Shown: positions 1 through 12,779 of the stretch, one piece after another
Layout of the letters: every line of letters starts with the position of its first letter
Position numbering within the stretch: the first letter of the stretch is position 1
Source: Lepturacanthus savala
Taxonomy: Eukaryota > Chordata > Actinopteri > Scombriformes > Trichiuridae
Assembly: GCA_030544235.1 (NCBI GenBank)
Contig: CM060471.1
Location: 4,582,348 to 4,646,347 of the forward strand
DNA length: 64,000 nucleotides
Direction: 5' to 3'
Notes under the pieces: generated by a model
Database searches by the model: none
What the model was told of the DNA's origin: nothing
What the model saw: the letters and a program-made list of their open reading frames with translations, nothing else
Program-made: the position numbers and the translations under genes

Positions 1-1620
1 AATGTGCGTCGTTACCCCCATTTGAACATGTTGTCCCTCATTTATCAATCCAGTGTAGAAACCAGCAGAGTGTTCAGCAATCACAGCATGACAGGTTCAC
101 ATGTCATTTAAGAAATGTGCGTTTGTTGTAATAGCAATAATTGACTTTATTTATATATCACTATTCGAGTAAAATACAACAGTTTAGAAGCTAATCTGAT
201 GATCTAACTCTATATCTGGGACCCTCTGTCTGGCCGACGATGCTGCAGTAGAACTGTCTGCGACAAAGCCTGATTTGCTATTTGCACCTGCAAAATATGA
301 GTTGGGACTTGATGTGAGATTTGATTGTACCCTCTGTTTATGTCCAAATAGATAAATGCAGATCTTTGGATCTGTGTAAATGGCCTTAAAACCAGTTTTC
401 TGTTGTGAAGTGTTTAATAAAGAAGGACCAGTGACAGCAGGATGCCAGTGGAATCCTCTAGTACAACTTTGTAGGATGTGGATCTTAAATCTTTGAAAAC
501 TCACTCACTGAAGCAATCCTATTAGTAAGTGCTGAATCTCTTTGTACCTTCTAAAGCTAAATGGAGTCACAAGTTAATAATTATGGGAATGATCAAATTG
601 CTGCTCAAGTGAACCAAAACTGATTAATTATTATAATTCTGTCATACAGTAGATTTCAAAGAGTAAGTGTCTGACTCTGTGCAATCTCCGGCTCACACGG
701 ATATGGATCAGTTTTGAAAAAAGCATAATTACCTGTAACAGCATTTATCACAAGTATAAGAAAGATGGTGCGGATCATAATTATAATTTTCTGCTGCAGC
801 TCATTAGCGTGAATGGAACTAATATATTTATTGGTTTATTTATAGAAATAGCTAGCAGGGGAACAAAGACAAATGTAAACAAGTTGAACTGAGGAAGACC
901 AGAAATGCAACCATCTGAGCAGTGACTTATAATTATATTTACTCCCAGTATGTAGAATTGATGCCTCCTGACAGTCAGGTAGATGCTGCAGGTTCCTGTA
1001 CAAACAGAGCCATGCTGTAGAATGGCGGACAGCTATTTATATGACAGTGTATGTGAGTATGTGTGTGTGATTGATAGTCTTCAGTCACAGTGTGTGGCAG
1101 CTGTGGAGGCCTGTAAAGGTGTCTTTCTATGAATCAGGGGTGAGCAGCCAGGCCAGCACAGTCAGATTGATGAGGGGCCAACGCATGGTTAAGTCTCATT
1201 TCATTTACAAGCAGCGGCTAACCCGCACACTGCAGGGGGGGCTGACAGCTGTGTGTGTATGTGTGTGTGTATCTGTCAGAGAGGGTCAAGTACCCCCATA
1301 CTGTTCTGCTGCTTTAATAGAATAGTAAAATCCCCTTGGCCACAGGTACTTTAATGAATAATAGGCTGGTTGACATGGATTGATTGCTGTCCATTGGCAG
1401 TCTTGATCAGCAGAGCTTAAACAGCTCCCTCAGAACACTGTTTCCCAGAAGGCTGTGGGAAAATCCACCAGTGAGGAAGAGTCAGGACGGTTTGACAGTA
1501 CGCTCACGTCCAGACAGAGCCAAGGATCAATGCATATACACATTTCACTCAATCCTTTTCATTCACAGCCACAGTGGCCTTCAAGGTACCAAGACGACCA
1601 ACCGTTTTGAGAAATGGTCT
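1..1620. other. Unique AT-rich non-coding DNA
   Basis: No recognisable gene or transposon. The frames open here are short, lack any family signature and fall in ordinary AT-rich sequence. The only simple repeats are short TG stretches near 1042-1066 and 1248-1274. Confidence 0.5.
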
Positions 1621-1639
1621 GAAGACCACACAGAGTAAA

Positions 1640-1745
1640 CACTCAGAGCGTTTTCACACCTGACTTGTTTAGTTCAATTGAATCGAATTCTGGTGCGTTT
1701 TCCCCTTTGGTGCGGTTTGTTCGGGCAGGTATGAAAACAGCAATC
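1640..1745. repeat. Short dispersed teleost-type repeat fragment
   Basis: The stretch resembles a repeat I associate with fish genomes, with phrases such as TTTTCACACCTGA and TGGTGCGGTTTGTTCGGG. A segment near 58.6 kb (TGTGAAAGCGACCTTAG) may be the other end of the same family in inverted orientation. Assignment is from memory of the pattern only. Confidence 0.25.
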
Positions 1746-2639
1746 CCATACTCCATTCACATCAGTGCTAAACAGGTGTAGGAGGCTGTATTGAAGACTA
1801 TGGGCAAACCCAATAGAATATGGGTAATACCTTCCTTGTATCTTGTACAAACCCAGGAAGCAGAGTAGAAGCAGATTATCAGATGTGAAGCTGTCCTTAC
1901 AGTCTTCTCAGAGTACATTACACTATATAAGATGATAGTGCAGAGGCTGGTACAGTCCATTAGATGTGTAGCTGAGCTGCTGAAGCTTGAGAAAAATTAG
2001 GTGTTGGTTCTGTCTCTAGTGATAAAAGAAAAAGCATTCAGTTGCAGTTTTCGTCACCTGTCCAAATTCATTTCCCAAAACAAGCTGAAATGGACACATC
2101 AATGTGGTCTGGCAGGCAGGGCAGGAATTTCATAGTAGCCATGACGACCATGGTCCTGTGCCCCATCAAAAAACTATATACAGTATATTTACAGGAAAAT
2201 ATGCATGACATTATTTTGCATGGCACTTTGAGAGAACCAGTTTAAGTTTGACTATGTAAAGTCATATGTATTTAGAAAGTAAGCAGTTTGGTGTAGAAAA
2301 GCAAGCAACAACAGGACATGTCCTTAATAACCTATTGTCAAATTTCTCTCTTTAAAAAGACAAGTGTTATAGAATAAAACTCATTCCTGAAGAGAGGTGA
2401 TAATATCTTCAAACCAAATAAAACACAACTTATACATATGTAGGGACGTTATGAGAAGCAATGCTTAAATATCAAACCAAAATACTGAAAACGTGTCAGT
2501 ACAGTGTTTTCTAGGTACTAGTGTTGTAGTTATGACCAAGAACCTGCAAAGCAGAGAACCTCCTAACACTGATGTGTAAGAAACACATCCCCATAAAAAC
2601 ACCTGGGTTTTATATCCAATCACAGTAATGATATTCCTG

Positions 2640-2795
2640 CAGCTGTGGCCTGACCTTCATTCTTAGTCTGAGACCGAGACAAGGCCGAATAAAAACGCAG
2701 TTGATTCCAAGACAAGACCGAGACCTTCAAAAGGTGGTCCAGACCGGTCTTGAGACCAAGACCAATCTCAAGTACTACAACCCTAGAAGGTTTTT
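2640..2795. repeat. Degenerate GACCGAGAC-type dispersed repeat
   Basis: Internal near-repeats of GAGACCGAGAC, AAGACCGAGACC and CTTGAGACCAAGACC end in AGTACTACAACCCTAGAAG. Similar self-repetitive GACTTGAGACTTG-type repeats are widespread in fish. A related-looking stretch lies at 38.70-38.79 kb. No coding capacity; family name not assigned. Confidence 0.4.
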
Positions 2796-3134
2796 TTTTT
2801 ATCACACACACACATACACACAGCTGATAGGTCTAGTCTTAGTATTGAGTGGAGATGTGAGCCTTGCGGCTCCGCTGCAATCTACTGACATTGATCTGAG
2901 AGAAAGATCAAACTCTGGCCAGACACTCGCAGGAATCTTGCTTTTCATGAACTGTGTGTGTGTATGTGTGTGTGTGTGTTCCTGCTGGTTGAGGCATGCA
3001 CATGTAAATATTTTCCAGTCTGAGTGAGTATGAGTGCTATCTACTTTAGGTAATATTTCTGTGGGGCACGTGTGCATCAGTGTGTGACAGAAGCTCTCTG
3101 TTGCTGTGTGTGAGGTCCTGTGTCATTGTGTCAC

Positions 3135-3150
3135 TGTGTGTGTGTGTGTG

Positions 3151-3192
<42 letters not shown>
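3135..3192. repeat. (TG)n microsatellite
   Basis: TG dinucleotide tract interrupted once by GAC. Smaller TG tracts lie just upstream at 2950-2980. The cysteine/valine-rich and threonine/histidine-rich frames over it are artefacts of the dinucleotide. Confidence 0.9.
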
Positions 3193-3194
<2 letters not shown>

Positions 3195-3299
3195 CCTGAG
3201 TGGCACCACCAAACCTGATAGTGGATTGGACTGGAGAGACGGGCAGGCAATCAGACTCCATCCAGACGACCCAAAGCCAGCAACGTCTGCTTGTTTGAT

Positions 3300-5030
3300 C
3301 AGTTAAAGGACAGGTGGACAGCAGGAGGGTCAGGGCTTTAACTACATCACAGAGACAGCTGTGAGACGCCAGGATTTCCTATTCAGAAGTTATGTGACGT
3401 TCTCTTGGTTCAGCTTTTGATGATAATGCCATATGATGCTAGATAAATATTTGTATGGTGGTTCCATCCTATTTATTTGCACAATGCAGCAGGATTTCTC
3501 TCAGGGCTGCAACTTTAAACTTGACTATATTTTCTTTTGCTTTAAAGTCTTTATTGTCACTTAGTGCATATATATTCCACTGTAAAATTTATTTTGCCAA
3601 CACGTCTCATCTCAGTGTATATAATAATATTTGGAAACTAGGGCTCCAGTAAAATAAAATATAAATTCAACAGAAAATAATTATCTCATAAGAATACAAC
3701 CATTTTCAGAAGATGAAATATAGTTTATAGGTGGAATTTTACATGAAATCTAGTGTATTTGTTGGGATTTTAATGATAAATATAAGAATGATTAAATATC
3801 CTATTAAAATGTACTGACAGTGCTGTAATCTCTAATGCTGAGTGCAAATGACCACAACACAGTTTTATATCACTGTTATTTTATGTATTGAAAACACAGA
3901 AGTGTTTTATTTTGAAAATACACTAACTGCATATCCTGTGTGTGACAGTGAAGACAGTTGTTCTCATGTTAATGACACAAACAGGTGATATTTGGATAAA
4001 TTAGTGATGCTTGTTTCTCCACTCCACTATTATTATTAATTATTATTATTATTATTTTATCTGAGCCACAGTCCATATTTCTGGGACGTAACATTTACTG
4101 CTTTGGTATCGGACACACACCTGTCAATATACATATGACGCACTGCTGTCTGATTTCTTCAGCATCCTCATCCTCCTTGATACATTCTTTAAAGATTCTC
4201 TCAGCTACAGTTTCTTTCTTTTCCTAAAATGTCCTAATTAGATTTTTTTTGTCCATTTATATCCTACATGTAAAGTGTTTTTGGGTGTCCAGAAAAGTTG
4301 AGATTATTATAATTCCTTTAAAATGATTCTGATTCATCAAATTTGGTTTCACAACCACTCTGAGTTTTAAATACCTGGGTTTCCTGCATTAAATCCCAGA
4401 ACTGCAGAAGTCTCTTGGATGAGAGGTGAAATGTCTTCAGTCAAACTAAGAGGTTCAGTGGCTTTACTCTACAAGATGATGTGGATGACTGAGAACCTTC
4501 ACAGTCAGTTTGGAGTAATGTGTTAACATGAAATTCAGTTGTCCACTTTTACTTGGATTAAGGCAATAATTCCTTTTATTCAGGTGTCATGTAAACATAC
4601 TGACAGTGGTAAAACACAATCTGCTTTTTGTGTCCTGAGTAAGAACATTTCTGTCTCATAAAAATGAGGTCCGACGTCTCCATCCATCCCTCCTCCTCTG
4701 AATGAAGGAATCTGTCAACATGTACTGTACATGCATCATCTGAGCAGCACCTCTGTTCTGGGTCAATATTACAATGGCAGCTAGATGGCATCTGTCACTC
4801 AAATACTACTTTATGTCATTGTTGGGCAACTGACATTAGGAGCTGTTGTGTGTTTTCCTTGAGAAGACAGTTTAAACACACCACAGCTCTCCACAGACAG
4901 ACACATGTACTCTACCGATACAGAAAATGTGCAAACTTTCATTAAAGGTCCCACATCTGCAATTATGTGGGTCCTATTTGAAGTTTTTATACCTCTAACA
5001 TAATACTTGCAATTTAAAGTAAAGATAAAC
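3300..5030. other. AT-rich non-coding DNA
   Basis: No gene or clear mobile element. It holds an ATT-rich run at about 4027-4057. Near 4945 the phrase TTAAAGGTCCCACAT resembles a common fish repeat start, but the copy is too short to classify. Confidence 0.4.
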
Positions 5031-5123
5031 CAACTCAATGTTTTACATTGCTCTCAATGCTCTCTCAAGGACTTCCCTGGAACTCCAGGTTGTCATGAAT
5101 ATTCATGAATCGTTATTCTGATT

Positions 5124-5127
5124 GAAG

Positions 5128-5157
<30 letters not shown>
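5124..5157. repeat. (GAA)n microsatellite
   Basis: About eleven uninterrupted GAA/AAG units, directly upstream of a dispersed repeat segment shared with 18.1 kb. Confidence 0.9.
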
Positions 5158-5158
<1 letters not shown>

Positions 5159-5184
5159 GGGTGTGAGGTGGTGGCAGGTGGATC

Positions 5185-5255
5185 ATCATGAGAACTCTAC
5201 AGGCAGAGGGAGATACTGCATGACATCACTAAGTCAAGGAAGTACAAATGAGTCA
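5185..5255 (+). repeat. Dispersed repeat, copy A (shared with 18.1 kb)
   Basis: The segment contains CTCTACAGGCAGAGG followed by TGACATCACTAAGTCAAGGA. The reverse complement of 18.13-18.21 kb carries the same series with a few substitutions, so the two are copies of one interspersed family in opposite orientations. No protein is encoded. Family unknown to me. Confidence 0.5.
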
Positions 5256-5259
5256 TGAA

Positions 5260-7600
5260 ATGTCAAAGTTCCTAAATCCATGCTATGTGTATTTCTTTGT
5301 TATATAACCCCTAGACTACATGCGCCAAACTCGTTATCTAGAGTAAAACAAAACATGAAAATGGCTATTTGTATTATATGAGAGCTTTAGGAGTTGGACC
5401 ATTGAGTATGGAGTACAACTTATTGTTTTCATTTTAACAAACATTAGTAACCATTTAAATGCATTTTTTGTAATCCAGCCCATGTAAATGTTTCTGTAAA
5501 TGCACACACTACCTGTGGACATCCATATTATTACAAACACACCAGTCTCAGATGAATGAATTTCCTCTAAAGGCCTTCAAAACTTAAAGCAAGAAGTGCT
5601 TCTGGCATAGCCCACTAGTGGAAACCAGGGAAATATACTTGTTCTTCAGGGCAAACAGGAGAAAATGGCTCAATCAGCAGGAAAACATTAAAACCTAAAT
5701 GTTTTCCCTAATTTGAAAGCCTTATGAAGTAGAATGCATAATTAAGCAGCAATGGGATATGGGAATGGGTTTCTATGGGATCTAAAAGGGCCCTAAGGTT
5801 TTGAGTGTTATTGTTGTTTTTATACTTGTTTATTACATACATAATATAGGAACTGTGGACTGTGGTTGAACTTTGAAAATAGGAATAAAAAGAAACACTT
5901 TTACCTAATATCATGGCTATAGTCTAATCACAGACCATATTAGCTCCTAAAAATTAACCTTAAAGGCCTCTTCAATTTCAATGAAAGCATGAGTGCGTAA
6001 AAGAAGAAAACGAGCTACTACTGCTGAAAAAGAAAAGGATATACAGTCCTGCAGTCTCACTCTTCCTGGTGGTCCCCCCAGACATGCTTCTTTCTTTCTG
6101 ACTTTCAAATGAGAGACAGGATGATTTTCAAGGTGGTCGAGGGAGAAACAGAAAGCAGACTTGAAGCTCAGCCTTCTGTCTAACTCTTTCATATCAGAGA
6201 AAAAAAATGAAGCCATCGATTTTCTGTCTGTTTCTCTCTCTCTGCTGGGAATTTTAAAACAGACAGTGAGGTTTCACACATACCCCCGCCTTCCTCTTCC
6301 TCATCTTCTCCCCTTGTGCAGATCCTCTGTGTCACTGCTTTCTGTGTTTGATCCATTGCATTTCCTTCCCACTGTACCACTCCTCCATAACTCTGTCCAT
6401 GTCATCTGTTCACTCCCTTGGTCTTTATTGTGATGTCCTCCTGTCCTCCCACTTCATCCCACTGGCTCTCCCTCCTCCACTAGAAGGTCCCAGTGCCTCC
6501 TTCTCCTGTGTTGAAGGTAGAGGGCGGGCTTTGATAGAGAGATGGAAGGTGAAGAGGTACGCAGATGAGAATATGAAGGACGGAGGGAGAGAGGAAGAGG
6601 CTGCCGTCTCGTTCGTAGCCTCGGGCACTGGCCTGTCAAGTGTGGAGCTCCGAAGCATCGTTTCAGCTTCCCCTCCCAGTGCTTGTCTTCACATCCATGC
6701 TGATCTGAAGAGCTGGAGGAGGAGATGTCTGAGGGAATGAAATGGTCTGTGTGTGTGTGTTCAATGTGTGTCTATAGGTGAATGTGTGTGTGTTGCAATC
6801 CCTTTGAGAACCTGTTTAAAGGCTGAAGGATTAAGAATTTCATTCACACTTGTGAAAAAAATGCATTAATGTTCTACCTTCCACATTTTTGAGTGAATTA
6901 CATTATGAGTTTGTTGCACAAAGCTGTTTTACATCAGCAGTTTCAATGTAGGAGGTAGATGTGACATATTGTATAAAGCAGTAAATCTACAGTCAGTGTT
7001 GGCTTTCCCCTTTAACATAGATTAAAAAGAATATTATATCCCAATAAATATGAACTTTTGTGATATAAAATGTTATTCTCCACATTAAAGTTGCCCAAAC
7101 ACACATCACCAATGCAAAATACTACATAAACACAATGCCTCATGTTGAACATTACAGATGCAAGACACATTATAGGCTACAATATAGTACTGTATTGAGT
7201 ATTTAGATAATGTTACAGATCCAAGACAAAACTGACAGAAGGGTGGGACTGAGAGAAAAAAAGGTGTCATTACAAATACGTCTGCTACTGCAGCACCAAG
7301 GCACTTCTTTGGATTCATCAAAACAGCAATGTTCAGCTGCAGATATTACATCTCATAGATTATGACCTTGGTGTTTGTACATACAAGTCCTGCCTTCTTA
7401 AAACACAGTTTCACAAGAGTTTTTCAAGGTGAAAAAGTGTTTTACTTTTACAAGGTGTCTAATTAAAATATACCACACAACTAGAATGGCCCTTGGAAAG
7501 CATATATCTTTGCCAAGGTCATTCTTCTATCTGACATGCAAATTTGCAGCACAACCAATGTGGCTATATTTTCAAAACTATTAGGATTGTGTCAATCTGA
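5260..7600. other. Unique non-coding DNA
   Basis: No coding exon or mobile element recognised. 6.1-6.7 kb is pyrimidine-rich with overlapping random frames on both strands. Short TG stretches occur near 6747-6792. Confidence 0.4.
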
Positions 7601-7624
7601 ATCACTACTGTCAACTATTAGCAT

Positions 7625-9115
7625 CTGTTGTAACCACAAAGGAGATAAACATCTTCAGCCCGCTGCCTGGCTGAGCATGGAACTTGTGACCCTTCCCCCC
7701 AGGAAACCTTGTTTCACACCTTCAGGGGATGTCACCAGAGGTATAAACACACCTTTGTCTCATTCACTCTCTTCTCTTACCAGCTCTCTTCCCTCAACTA
7801 TCTCCTCACCAGCTCTTCACCTGTCTCCTGGTCCTCCTGCTCATCAGCAGAGCATCACTCTGCAGCAGAAGAAGCTGCAGGACAGAAGCCTTCAGCAGCT
7901 TTTCTGCTCTCAAGGGAAATTTCAGCTGCTTTCAGCATCTCACGGACCTGCTCTTGAACAAGGACTCAGCAATTTCCAGTGAACACCACTGAAGCAACTC
8001 AGGGCTGGTTGTCCCAACCAGAAACAGTAACAACATAGTGAAGCAAGACTGTTGAACTTTGTTAATGTTTAGGTTTTAGGCTACAGTTCACTGTGTTTTA
8101 GACTTGTGAGAAGGTTTAGTTTGATGTTAGTGTCCCAACCTGCATGATACTAACTATTCTTTATCACGACACCTTGAAACACGACACACAAAGTAACGTT
8201 AAGCCTACACACACACACAAGCATGATCGGCCATTTTTTTTTTCTTTGCCTCAACAGACAGGGAACTACATAGAACAGCCACCAGGGCAGCCATCTTTGT
8301 AGTTCCCCCACAGAGACGCTGCCATGCTGTCATGCATGCGTGCGCACACACACACCCTTAGCATAAACCCACGCACATTTACATTTATATAGAACCATTT
8401 AGTTTAGATTGTTACTGTGTGTTTATACTTTATACTACTACTATGTGTTTATACTACTGTTTTTATGAATAAACGCTTTTGAGTAATACATGCTGCCTCT
8501 TTAATGTTGTACAATAATTAATCAGGCCAACCTCTTCTTTAGAACTCCGAATCCTTCAATCATTAATAACTATTAATACAATGATATTGGGGGTGACACG
8601 GTGGCGCTGGGATTAGCGCTGTTGCCTCACACCAAGACTTAGTCCTGGTTCTGGGACCTTTCTGTGTGGAGTATGTTCTCCCTGTGTGTGTTCTCTCCGT
8701 GTCTGCGTGGGTTTTCACCGGGTACTCCGGCTTCCTCCCACAGTCCAAAAACATGCTGAGGTTAATTGGAGACTCTAAATTGCCCGTAGATGTGAGTGAA
8801 TGGTGTGTGTGCCCCACGATTGGCTGGCGACCATCTGGGGTGTATCCCTGCCTCTCGCTGTAACGTGCTGGAATAGGCTCCAGCAGACCCCTGCGACCCT
8901 AATGAGGAATAAGCAGGTATAGAAAATGACTGACTGACAATGATATTGGTTTCTATTATTAAGTTAATTGTAAATCAGACTTCCAAATTAATAGTTTATT
9001 CCCTTCACAAAACCTTTTCATCTCAACCGAGAGGTGGTGCCCCGAACTCTACAACTTAATAATAAAGCTATATTTTAAATAAATAAATAATTATTTTCAA
9101 TAATGAGTGATTCTT
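7625..9115 (+). mobile_element. LTR-like repeat interrupted by a SINE
   Basis: The block opens with TG (7626), carries a TATA-like GTATAAAC near 7741, a long CT/CAG-rich stretch, and an AATAAA signal near 8465. After the SINE at 8591-8936 it resumes and ends near GAGAGGTGGTGCCCCGAAC (about 9030), where TGGTGCCCCG could be a primer-binding-site-like sequence. The order TATA, R-like region, polyadenylation signal fits a retroelement LTR and leader. A 148-codon frame inside it (7536-7982) has no family signature. The exact element class is not determined; it may be another kind of dispersed repeat. Confidence 0.4.
8591..8936 (+). mobile_element. SINE-like repeat copy 1 (full length)
   Basis: The copy begins GGGTGACACGGTGGCGC, continues through the conserved body (TTCTCTCCGTGTCTGCG, CTTCCTCCCACAGTCC, TAATTGGAGACTCTAAATTG) and ends AAGCAGGTATAGAAAATGAC TGACTG. 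It is flanked by perfect 13-bp direct repeats ACAATGATATTGG (8578-8590 and 8937-8949), the target-site duplication. The 5' head resembles a tRNA, so RNA polymerase III transcription is likely for the family. It carries CAGACCCCTGCGACC near its 3' end, unlike most other copies here. Confidence 0.85.
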
Positions 9116-9539
9116 TCTGATAGTCAATTCCACCTGAACAATTGGTGTAAGACACAACATACTCCGATGACCCGTGGAGTCAAATCTCTGTAGACACTAC
9201 ACCTTTCATGTGTGCCACGAGCAGGGCGTGGCACAACTTTTATTCTGGTGCTCAGCGTGAGGCTAAATAACATCAAACATTTTATTTGGTATTACTGTGG
9301 CACAATAGCATCCTATTGACCAGTGGGAGACACTAAAATCACATCTAAAACCCCAAAACAATATATTTCTTACACAAATTTCCCAAGTTGGATGAGCTCA
9401 AAAATTCAGTCATCCTTTGCCAATTCTCCTACTACCAAGTTGCACCCAACTCACCCCTGTAGTTTTTCTGTTTGCAGATAAACACATAGACCAAAAGCAA
9501 TAACTCGTCACAAAGGGAAAAACAAAATGTACTATTCTC

Positions 9540-10200
9540 AGGAAGGGACCATGTTCACCATGTACATGTTGATGATTGGATCCTGTTGGCTTCATCGGAC
9601 CATGACCTTCAGTTCTTGCTGGAGTGCATCCTCCGGGGCAGTAATGAGATCCTGCCTCAGGTGGAGGAGATCAAGTATCTTGGGGTTCATGACTGAGAGA
9701 AGGATGGAGCAGGAGATTGACAAGCAGATCGGTGCAGCATCTGCAGTGATGCAGGCTCTGCATCAGTCCATCATGGTGAAGAAGGAGCTGAGGCGAAAGG
9801 CGAAGCTCTCAACTCACCAGATGATCTACGTTCCTACCCTCACTTATGGTCAGGATCTTTGGGTAGAGACCAAAAAGAAGAGATACAAGAAATGAGTTTC
9901 CTTCGTAGGGTGGCTGGGCTCTCCTTCAGAGATAGGGTGAAGAGCTCCATCATCTGAGAGGAGTCAGATGAGGTGGCTCAGGCATCTAGTGAGGAGCCTC
10001 ATGGAAGCCTCCCTGGTGAGGTGTTCCAGGCATGTTCCTCTGGGAAGACCCAGGACACGGCGGAGAGACTATGTCTCTCAGACCTGGGAACATCTTGGGG
10101 TTCCCCTGGAAGAGCTGGATGAAGTGGCCGGGGAGAGGATGGTCTAAACTGATCCTGTTGCCTCAGCGACCCAACCTCAGATAAAGCATAAGAAGACAAC
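9540..10200 (+). pseudogene. RTE-type (Rex3-like) LINE 3' end, broken
   Basis: Remnant of a non-LTR retrotransposon reverse transcriptase. In one frame HVDDWILLASSD (9565-9600) matches the region around the F/YADD catalytic motif, here HVDD. After frameshifts the RTE C-terminal series follows: a YLG-like segment, MEQEIDKQIGAASAVMQ, VKKELRRKAKLS, YVPTLTYGQDLWV, then FLRRVAGLSFRDRV. The minus-strand-looking frames near 10.1 kb are shadows. The 3' end is near AGATAAAGCATAAGAAGAC. At least two frame changes and stops make it inactive. 5' truncation is typical of LINE insertion. Confidence 0.75.
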
Positions 10201-10229
10201 AATGAAGACTTCAGTACATATTGTAGCAT

Positions 10230-11010
10230 TTGACTGAGTGGCAGCTCACATTAATTGCTTTCATAAAATAGAAAATGAATGATGTAGGGCTGAATGTGGA
10301 TTGGTCAGGATCACAGGCTAAAAACCAAAGTAGAAACTAAAGTTTACTGTGGTCCGCTGGTGCTTCGTAATCGATGCTCCTGATGGTCTTTGTAGAGAAG
10401 CAGCATCATTGGTGCAGCTAGAAGACTTCACATAGAATCATGGTGTCATGTTGTTTGGATGTACAGTGTTAAAGTAAGTCATTTTAGCCCTCTTTAACAA
10501 ATCCTCAATAAGTAAATATTGGTAAATATACGAAATAAAGGAAAATGATTGAAAAGGTGTAGGTTTATGATGAATCTTACATTACATTTATACTGCATAT
10601 TTGCATTACATTTATACATTATATTATGTGTGAAACTCCCATCTATATATTACATATATAAGGTTTGTAAATAGAATAAATAGTTTGTCACAACTATTCT
10701 ACATGTTTACTCCTAACAGATATATAGTACTACATGTCTTCTCACCTTTGGTTTGTTGAACACACACATCCCCCTAAATATTCCCCTCTCTCTGAATTCT
10801 TCCAGATTTCTAAATGCACTATGGAAGCAAATTATTATGCGCTTTATACACTATCATTATTACTATTTATTTTAATTAAAAAAATTTGTTAATTCATAAT
10901 AATCAGTTTATTCACAATTACCATTGTTTCTAATCTGATAAGAAAATTTGCTTAATTTGGATGTGTTTATTCAAACCTCCACACAGTAGTTATTGCATGG
11001 AACTATAAAT
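10230..11010. other. AT-rich non-coding DNA
   Basis: Low-complexity AT-rich sequence with no gene or named repeat seen. Confidence 0.4.
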
Positions 11011-11013
11011 GAA

Positions 11014-11015
<2 letters not shown>

Positions 11016-11083
<68 letters not shown>

Positions 11084-11090
11084 GTGTGTG
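11016..11090. repeat. (TG)n microsatellite
   Basis: A 75-bp TG tract with two TG-to-CG interruptions. Alternating purine-pyrimidine of this length can form Z-DNA. Confidence 0.9.
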
Positions 11091-11099
11091 CTCTGAATT

Positions 11100-11960
11100 T
11101 CTATGTACATCTATGCTCTTGTTGTCACTCCGTCGTGACAGGCCAACACTGGAGCAAAACTCCAATCGGCCACAGCAAAGATTGCGAGGAAAAGGCGAGA
11201 GTGAAGGTCAAAAGATTGGGAAGAAAAGTGGCAGGTAGAAAACAACAATCTGGAAGAAATCAGCAGCACACACTCCTAACCTGTTACACAGAAGGCTCAG
11301 CTCATGTTCATGCAGGAGTGTGTGTAGAAGGCTCATTCATGTTATATCAGTGTCTGTAATAACACTAAGAAGTGAGCTGGATGTGTGAGTTTGCTTTGGA
11401 GTAAGGACTAAATATCTGTTATAAACATATTGAAAATACTAAATGCTTTCTGTGTGTTGAGACTTGTGAAACTGCATGTGAGTCTAAAGCACTTATAGAT
11501 TTAATCTGTCTATCAAATGACTGAATTGTAATGTTCCTTTGTTAATGAGTGAACGGTAGCATATGCTTCAAGTGCAGGAACACAGAATTCTCAATTTTAC
11601 AATCTCTAACTGTTTCAGTACACTTTTACCTTACATTCTATGAACACATTTGTGCATAATCAAGTTACTGCAAACTAATAAGTGGTAGCTAACTAACACA
11701 TACATGTACCAGAGCTCACAACTCAATTATGTCTCCTACAAGTTTCTTTTATATAAAACCAAATAGTTACAACTAATTACAGCATGCTGTATTGTCAACC
11801 CTCCGTTGCTCCGATGTCACAACCAACAATTTACTGCATACAATACATTTAAAGTTGAACATTTCTATTGATTCATTTATTTATCCAAATCCATTCAAAT
11901 TGAAATATGGAATGCTTCTGATGAAAAAAATGATATATGGGTCAGTGACAAATAATTTTT
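11100..11960. other. AT-rich non-coding DNA
   Basis: No gene recognised. The 116-codon frame over 11.0-11.36 kb starts inside the TG tract and has no domain signature. Confidence 0.4.
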
Positions 11961-11978
11961 TGGCAAGATGAAAAAGTC

Positions 11979-12250
11979 AGTCAGGCATGTTCTTTACCCA
12001 CTTAGGGATACACCCCAGATGGTCACCAGCCTATCATGGAGCACACACACCATTCACTCACACCTATGGACAATATACAGTCTTCAATTAACCTCAGAAA
12101 GATTTTGGACTGTGGGAGGAAGCTGGAGAACCTGGAGAAAACCCGCCAGACACAGAGAGAACATGAAACTCCACACAGAAAGGTCCATGGTATTGAGCCT
12201 GTGAATTTCTTGCTGTGAGGCAACAGCACTAACCACTGCTCCACTGTGTG
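11979..12250 (-). mobile_element. SINE-like repeat copy 2
   Basis: Minus-strand copy with the shared body (GGATACACCCCAGATGG at the 3' side, GACTGTGGGAGGAAGCTGGAG, CACACAGAAAGGTCC) and a degraded tRNA-like head near 12.2 kb. It is flanked by a 13-of-15 match, AGATGAAAAAGTCAG (11966-11980) and AGATGAGAAAGGCAG (12251-12265), which looks like an aged target-site duplication. Confidence 0.8.
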
Positions 12251-12269
12251 AGATGAGAAAGGCAGAAAC

Positions 12270-12735
12270 TTTTTAAAGATTAAAAATATCAGGTATCTCA
12301 AAAATGTGCTTTTTTAATTTTTTTTTTTATATAAACTAATTTTTGACATTGTCCCATATGCCAATATATAATAATTTGCTTAGTTAATCATAAAGAATTA
12401 AATTAATTAGGCATGTTTTGTTAATCACAGCCCTAACTCATTTGTGAATTCCTCTCTTTATTTGAGATGAACAAGGCATCTGATTTTGTTGTCTCTTTGT
12501 TGTTTTGTTGTCTGAGCTTGTTTAAAAATCACTTAAAATACAGCTATTGTCTCTAAACAACAAATATGTTAATTAGCAACATTTCGTCATTATGTTGAAC
12601 ACAAAACATTCATCCAGCGTTACCTTTCAAAAAAACATCCATTTGCTGTTGCAATTTAGCCTCATATGGACATTATTCCTAGGAGACAGGGCTGCAGAGC
12701 CTGTCTCAGTGGCTGAAAGCTGTGTCTATGTAGAT
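12270..12735. other. AT-rich non-coding DNA
   Basis: Nothing recognised other than T- and A-rich runs. Confidence 0.4.
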
Positions 12736-12738
12736 TTA

Positions 12739-12740
<2 letters not shown>

Positions 12741-12775
<35 letters not shown>
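12741..12775. repeat. (TG)n microsatellite
   Basis: A TG tract of about 17 units with an initial CG. Confidence 0.9.
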
Positions 12776-12777
<2 letters not shown>

Positions 12778-12779
12778 TT

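Noticed and set aside
7536..7982. 148-codon plus-strand open frame
   Set aside because: It lies in the LTR-like repeat, is low in complexity (serine, leucine, glutamine) and shows no domain or splice context.
9999..10229. Minus-strand 76-codon frame at the RTE 3' end
   Set aside because: It is the antisense shadow of the plus-strand RTE C-terminal coding region.
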